Assembly (NCBI RefSeq): GCF_000332235.1
Contig: NZ_CM001775.1
Location: 737,630 to 801,629, forward strand
DNA: 64,000 bases
Source: Geminocystis herdmanii PCC 6308
GTDB taxonomy: Bacteria; Cyanobacteriota; Cyanobacteriia; Cyanobacteriales; Cyanobacteriaceae
Direction of reading: 5' to 3'
Shown: one piece after another, positions 61,386-64,000 of the stretch
Layout: every line of letters starts with the position of its first letter
Numbering within the stretch: the stretch's first letter is position 1
Translations under genes and position numbers: made by a program
The notes under the pieces: generated by a model
Told to the model about the DNA's origin: nothing
The model's input: only the letters and a program-made list of their open reading frames with translations
The model's database searches: none

Positions 61386-61657
61386 AACTAATTAGAAATA
61401 GTTTGGAGTTAAATCAAAATTTATTAAAGAGAAAAAAAATCAAGTATTTTTACTTGTATTTTACTTGATAAGTGAGGAGATTTTTTATAATCTTCTCATA
61501 GTACTAGATGACGTGCGGAATGTGGGTTAAAATAAATTTGTTTAATTTTGTATCAACAAAGTCTCAAAACCTTGATTTTAGGTATTTCTCTTATCTCCTA
61601 TCTCCTATCTCCTAAATTTCACTCATTAGATTTCAAATAGTTTATTACAGGAAAAAA
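61386..61657. other. Gap between tldD and the fasciclin gene
   Basis: This 272-bp divergent region has a short inverted pair around TATTTTACTTG and repeated CTTATCTCCTATCTCC units (61586-61614). It must hold both promoters. No gene is seen. Confidence 0.3.
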
Positions 61658-62059
61658 ATGCCAGATATAGTCGATATTGCCGTTAATAACGATAACTTTA
61701 AAACCCTTGTTGCCGCCGTTACCGCCGCTAATTTAGTGGATGTGTTGAAAAGCGAAGGTAAATTTACTGTATTTGCCCCCACGGATGATGCTTTTGCGAA
61801 ACTTCCTCCCGGCACTATTACTACTTTATTACAAAATATTCCCCAATTATCCCGAATTTTAACCTATCATGTGGTGTCAGGAAAATTGATGAAAGCTGAT
61901 TTAGAAAAGATGGATTCTGTAATCTCTATTGAAGGCTCACCAATTTCGATCGACTGTAGTGATGGTTTTGAGGTGAAAAATGCCACTGTCATCATGGAAG
62001 ATATTGAAGCGGATAACGGAGTTATTCACGTCATCGATAACGTAATTCTGATGGGATAA
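61658..62059 (+). CDS. Fasciclin (FAS1) domain protein
   Basis: A 133-residue single FAS1 domain with no signal peptide. Marks are [31 protein letters not shown] and [15 protein letters not shown], the two conserved H boxes. FAS1 proteins act in adhesion or binding of surfaces. Intracellular single-domain forms are common in cyanobacteria. It divides the tldD and tldE pair. Confidence 0.93.
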   Translation: MPDIVDIAVNNDNFKTLVAAVTAANLVDVLKSEGKFTVFAPTDDAFAKLPPGTITTLLQNIPQLSRILTYHVVSGKLMKADLEKMDSVISIEGSPISIDCSDGFEVKNATVIMEDIEADNGVIHVIDNVILMG

Positions 62060-62156
62060 TTAACAAAATAAAGGTTAAAATCCTGTAGAGGGTTGAATAA
62101 TAATTCAATCCCTACGAAAAAATATTTGCTGGAAATTTCTAAGAAGGTTTTTTGCT

Positions 62157-63506
62157 TTATAAGGTAAAGGTGAAGTTATCCACTAAAGCACCGGGTACAA
62201 GTGAACCCCCCAACGATCGAGCTTCATAGGTACTCACTTCAGGGATAAACTCTCGAAAATCGGTGAAAGCGAGTAAATTTTTGCCAAAAAAGGAGTATAG
62301 AGATTCATCAAACCGCAAATCTTTAATAGTTGCCACTATTTCTCCATTTTCTACCCAAAAACAACCGTAACGAGTCATGCCCGTAATTCTTCCTTGAGTT
62401 CGATCGCTCCAGTTGAGATAATGTAAGTTAGACAAATATAATCCCGTGTCTATCTCTTTTAATATCTCGTTTTCTGATAATGTACCCTCTGCAATTTCGG
62501 GCGATCGTAATGCTTCATAACTACTCGCACCATTCGATTTTAACCCATATTCAAGGGCAGTGCGACTACTAATTAAACTATTAACTAACTCACCCTCCAC
62601 AATTAAAGGTAATTCATCTGCTGACATTTCCCCAAAATCGTTAAAACGAGGTACATTACCACTATGAAAATTCTCCTTGAGATGAAATAGGGGAGATAAA
62701 GTTTCCCCTTCCCTCAGTTTTGCTAAAGCACTTCCTCCCTGACGCAAAGATGCTTCACTAATAGCACCCCATGAAAACATCCCCAATAAGTCGGCAACGG
62801 CACAAGGTGCAAGATAGGTGCGATAACTGCCCTTTTTCACCTCGTGAATCGGTAAATTTAATTGTTGTAATTCCTGTTGATGATAGTCAATTTGATGGTG
62901 ATATTTTTCTTTATGCCAATCTCTAGCGGAAAAAGTGCCTTTGATTGCCTTTTCATTATGGTTAATTAAAGAGTAATCAATGAAAAAAGAATCGGTACTA
63001 AACCAGTGTTTTTGTCCTAAAGAATTATAATTAGCTCTAATAATTGAACCCCCCGCATAATATCCCGTAAAATCTAATCCTTGAACGGGCTTTAAAATTT
63101 CTTCTATGGCTTCTTCATAACTAAGTAATTTTCCTTCATAAATTTCGTGGGATGAGCCTTGATTTTTAGGGATAATAATATAGGGATCATCTGGTAAATT
63201 TTCTAAGGTCGATCGAGCATAAACAAGATTATCTAAAGCATTTTTAACATCAATATCCACATCTCCCGTCAAGGGAAATTCAGCATAAGTTACCCTTTTA
63301 TTGGTAATTAATTTTAAAGTAATTTCTCCATCAATTACCACTCCTGTTTGTCTAATTTTGGCGTTATTAAAGCGAATAAATTGAGTATTTTCTGCTCTTA
63401 ATTGTACAATTAAATATTCATCACTTTTGAGTTGATTATAAAGTTTTTCATTAACTATATTAAAAGAGTTTTTCCAAGAATTGATATTGTGTAACGAATG
63501 AGACAT
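62157..63506 (-). CDS. tldE: TldE/PmbA-family protein
   Basis: A 449-residue protein of the TldD/PmbA family, the likely partner of TldD. It lacks the HExxxH zinc motif and has instead the core AVADLLGMFSWGAISEAS. Family marks are SRTALEYGLKSNGASSYEAL and SWSDRTQ-like WSDRTQGRITGMTRYG. The heterodimer acts on small peptides. Its promoter region (63507-63764) also contains heptamer arrays. Confidence 0.88.
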   Translation of the reverse strand: MSHSLHNINSWKNSFNIVNEKLYNQLKSDEYLIVQLRAENTQFIRFNNAKIRQTGVVIDGEITLKLITNKRVTYAEFPLTGDVDIDVKNALDNLVYARSTLENLPDDPYIIIPKNQGSSHEIYEGKLLSYEEAIEEILKPVQGLDFTGYYAGGSIIRANYNSLGQKHWFSTDSFFIDYSLINHNEKAIKGTFSARDWHKEKYHHQIDYHQQELQQLNLPIHEVKKGSYRTYLAPCAVADLLGMFSWGAISEASLRQGGSALAKLREGETLSPLFHLKENFHSGNVPRFNDFGEMSADELPLIVEGELVNSLISSRTALEYGLKSNGASSYEALRSPEIAEGTLSENEILKEIDTGLYLSNLHYLNWSDRTQGRITGMTRYGCFWVENGEIVATIKDLRFDESLYSFFGKNLLAFTDFREFIPEVSTYEARSLGGSLVPGALVDNFTFTL

Positions 63507-63548
63507 TTTCCAAAAATATTTTAAGATTTCTAATATGATAAGGTCAAA

Positions 63549-63650
63549 TGGAGAATTGAGAATTGAGAATTGAGAATTGAGAATTGAGAATTGAGAATTA
63601 ACACCTAAATTCTTTCTTACTCATTACTCATTACTCATTACTCATTACTC
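63549..63650. repeat. Heptamer arrays (GAGAATT then ACTCATT)
   Basis: Seven units of GAGAATT (63549-63600) are followed by about five of ACTCATT (63618-63650). Same class as other arrays in the window. The stretch between tldE and the ABC gene has no gene. Confidence 0.85.
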
Positions 63651-63764
63651 CCTATTCAATTACTTCTTACTCAATAAATATTGTTAATTGTCGATCGTCA
63701 TGGTATATTAGAATTATTGAGAACAATTCTTATTAAAATTTTTATATTATCTAAAAACATAATC

Positions 63765-64000
63765 ATGACAGATTCATTAATTCTTGAAGTAAAAGGGGTA
63801 ACTAAACAGTTTACAGGAACTTCCCTTCCTGCCGTTAATCAAGTTAATTTTAGCTTAAGACAGGGCGAATTGTTAGGATTATTAGGTCCTTCTGGATGTG
63901 GCAAAACTACCCTTTTAAGAATTATTGCTGGTTTTGAAAAATCTTCTCAAGGCTCGATCGAACTAGGTGGACAAATAGTTACAGGAGAAGGACGTTGGGT
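63765..64000 (+). CDS. ABC transporter ATP-binding protein (5' part)
   Basis: The first 78 codons of an ABC ATPase, cut by the window edge. The Walker A motif is LLGPSGCGKTTLLRIIAGFE (near 40-59), preceded by VNFSLRQGELLG. The spacing and the phrase GFEKSSQGSIELGGQIV fit importers of iron(III), sulfate or polyamines (FutC/PotA group). The substrate cannot be told without the rest. Confidence 0.85.
   Translation, partial: MTDSLILEVKGVTKQFTGTSLPAVNQVNFSLRQGELLGLLGPSGCGKTTLLRIIAGFEKSSQGSIELGGQIVTGEGRW

Noticed and set aside
1-64000. tRNA, rRNA, tmRNA or riboswitch
   Set aside because: The intergenic regions were read for cloverleaf-like arms, T-loop GTTCGAATC phrases and known riboswitch cores; the many TTCGATCGA sites mimic T-loops but have no matching arms. 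A covariance-model search would be decisive.

Overview
The window is chromosomal DNA from an AT-rich cyanobacterium. Evidence: CP12, PsbI and a PsbI-like-sized photosystem II protein, phycobiliprotein lyases of the CpcF and CpcT families, glycogen synthase of the GlgA1 type, an XisH/XisI pair, and several protein families confined to cyanobacteria (DUF3177, DUF3143, the HAS-barrel protein, a thylakoid PSI accumulation factor). The hexamer CGATCG appears in almost every gene, which is the cyanobacterial HIP1 signature in a form where most copies read TCGATCGA-like rather than GCGATCGC. A low-GC unicellular lineage such as Cyanobacterium or Geminocystis fits; that placement is inference.

Layout. 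0.3-6.7 kb: a B12-type radical SAM protein, xisI/xisH, and a large type IIG restriction-modification enzyme that has absorbed a block of interspersed repeats in frame. 6.8-10.2 kb: a secreted protein, cp12 with a clear terminator, two small conserved proteins, and cpcF-cpcT. 10.7-16.7 kb: a MidA-type methyltransferase, an FHA-PAS-GGDEF-EAL signalling protein, then a minus-strand run holding an MntA/HepT pair, a ParE-type toxin with its partner, DUF3143 and a membrane J-protein. 16.8-25.3 kb: PSI accumulation factor, AI-2E transporter family protein, signal peptidase I, an alpha/beta hydrolase, a lumenal pentapeptide protein, a UvrD-type helicase and a Bax inhibitor-1 protein. 25.5-32.6 kb: a D27-like carotenoid isomerase homologue, a Phd/VapC pair, membrane proteins, an MtfA-type peptidase, a SWIM protein, psbI (too short for usual ORF calling), a HAD phosphatase and QueG. 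32.9-48.7 kb: an Hpt protein, glgA, a CheA-like hybrid kinase with two Hpt domains, pilB, a small photosystem protein, an Rpn nuclease, dus and rnc. 48.8-64 kb: a TAXI binding protein, a DUF3011 protein, secA, a GT39 glycosyltransferase, a CPA antiporter with an RCK domain, tldD and tldE on either side of a fasciclin gene, and the start of an ABC transporter ATPase cut by the window edge.

The genes are mostly single or in pairs with little operon structure. No rRNA, tRNA, CRISPR array, intact insertion sequence or prophage was seen. The most unusual feature of the window is its load of small repeats: a 104-bp element in two copies, a perfect 93-bp duplication beside two photosystem genes, a 262-bp element with perfect 17-bp inverted ends that supply a stop codon, a 189-bp element with 13-bp ends, heptamer arrays that begin at stop codons, and a 26-unit octamer array between two convergent genes. 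No wholly new multi-gene system was found; the best candidates for a second look are the repeat families and how they enter coding sequence.
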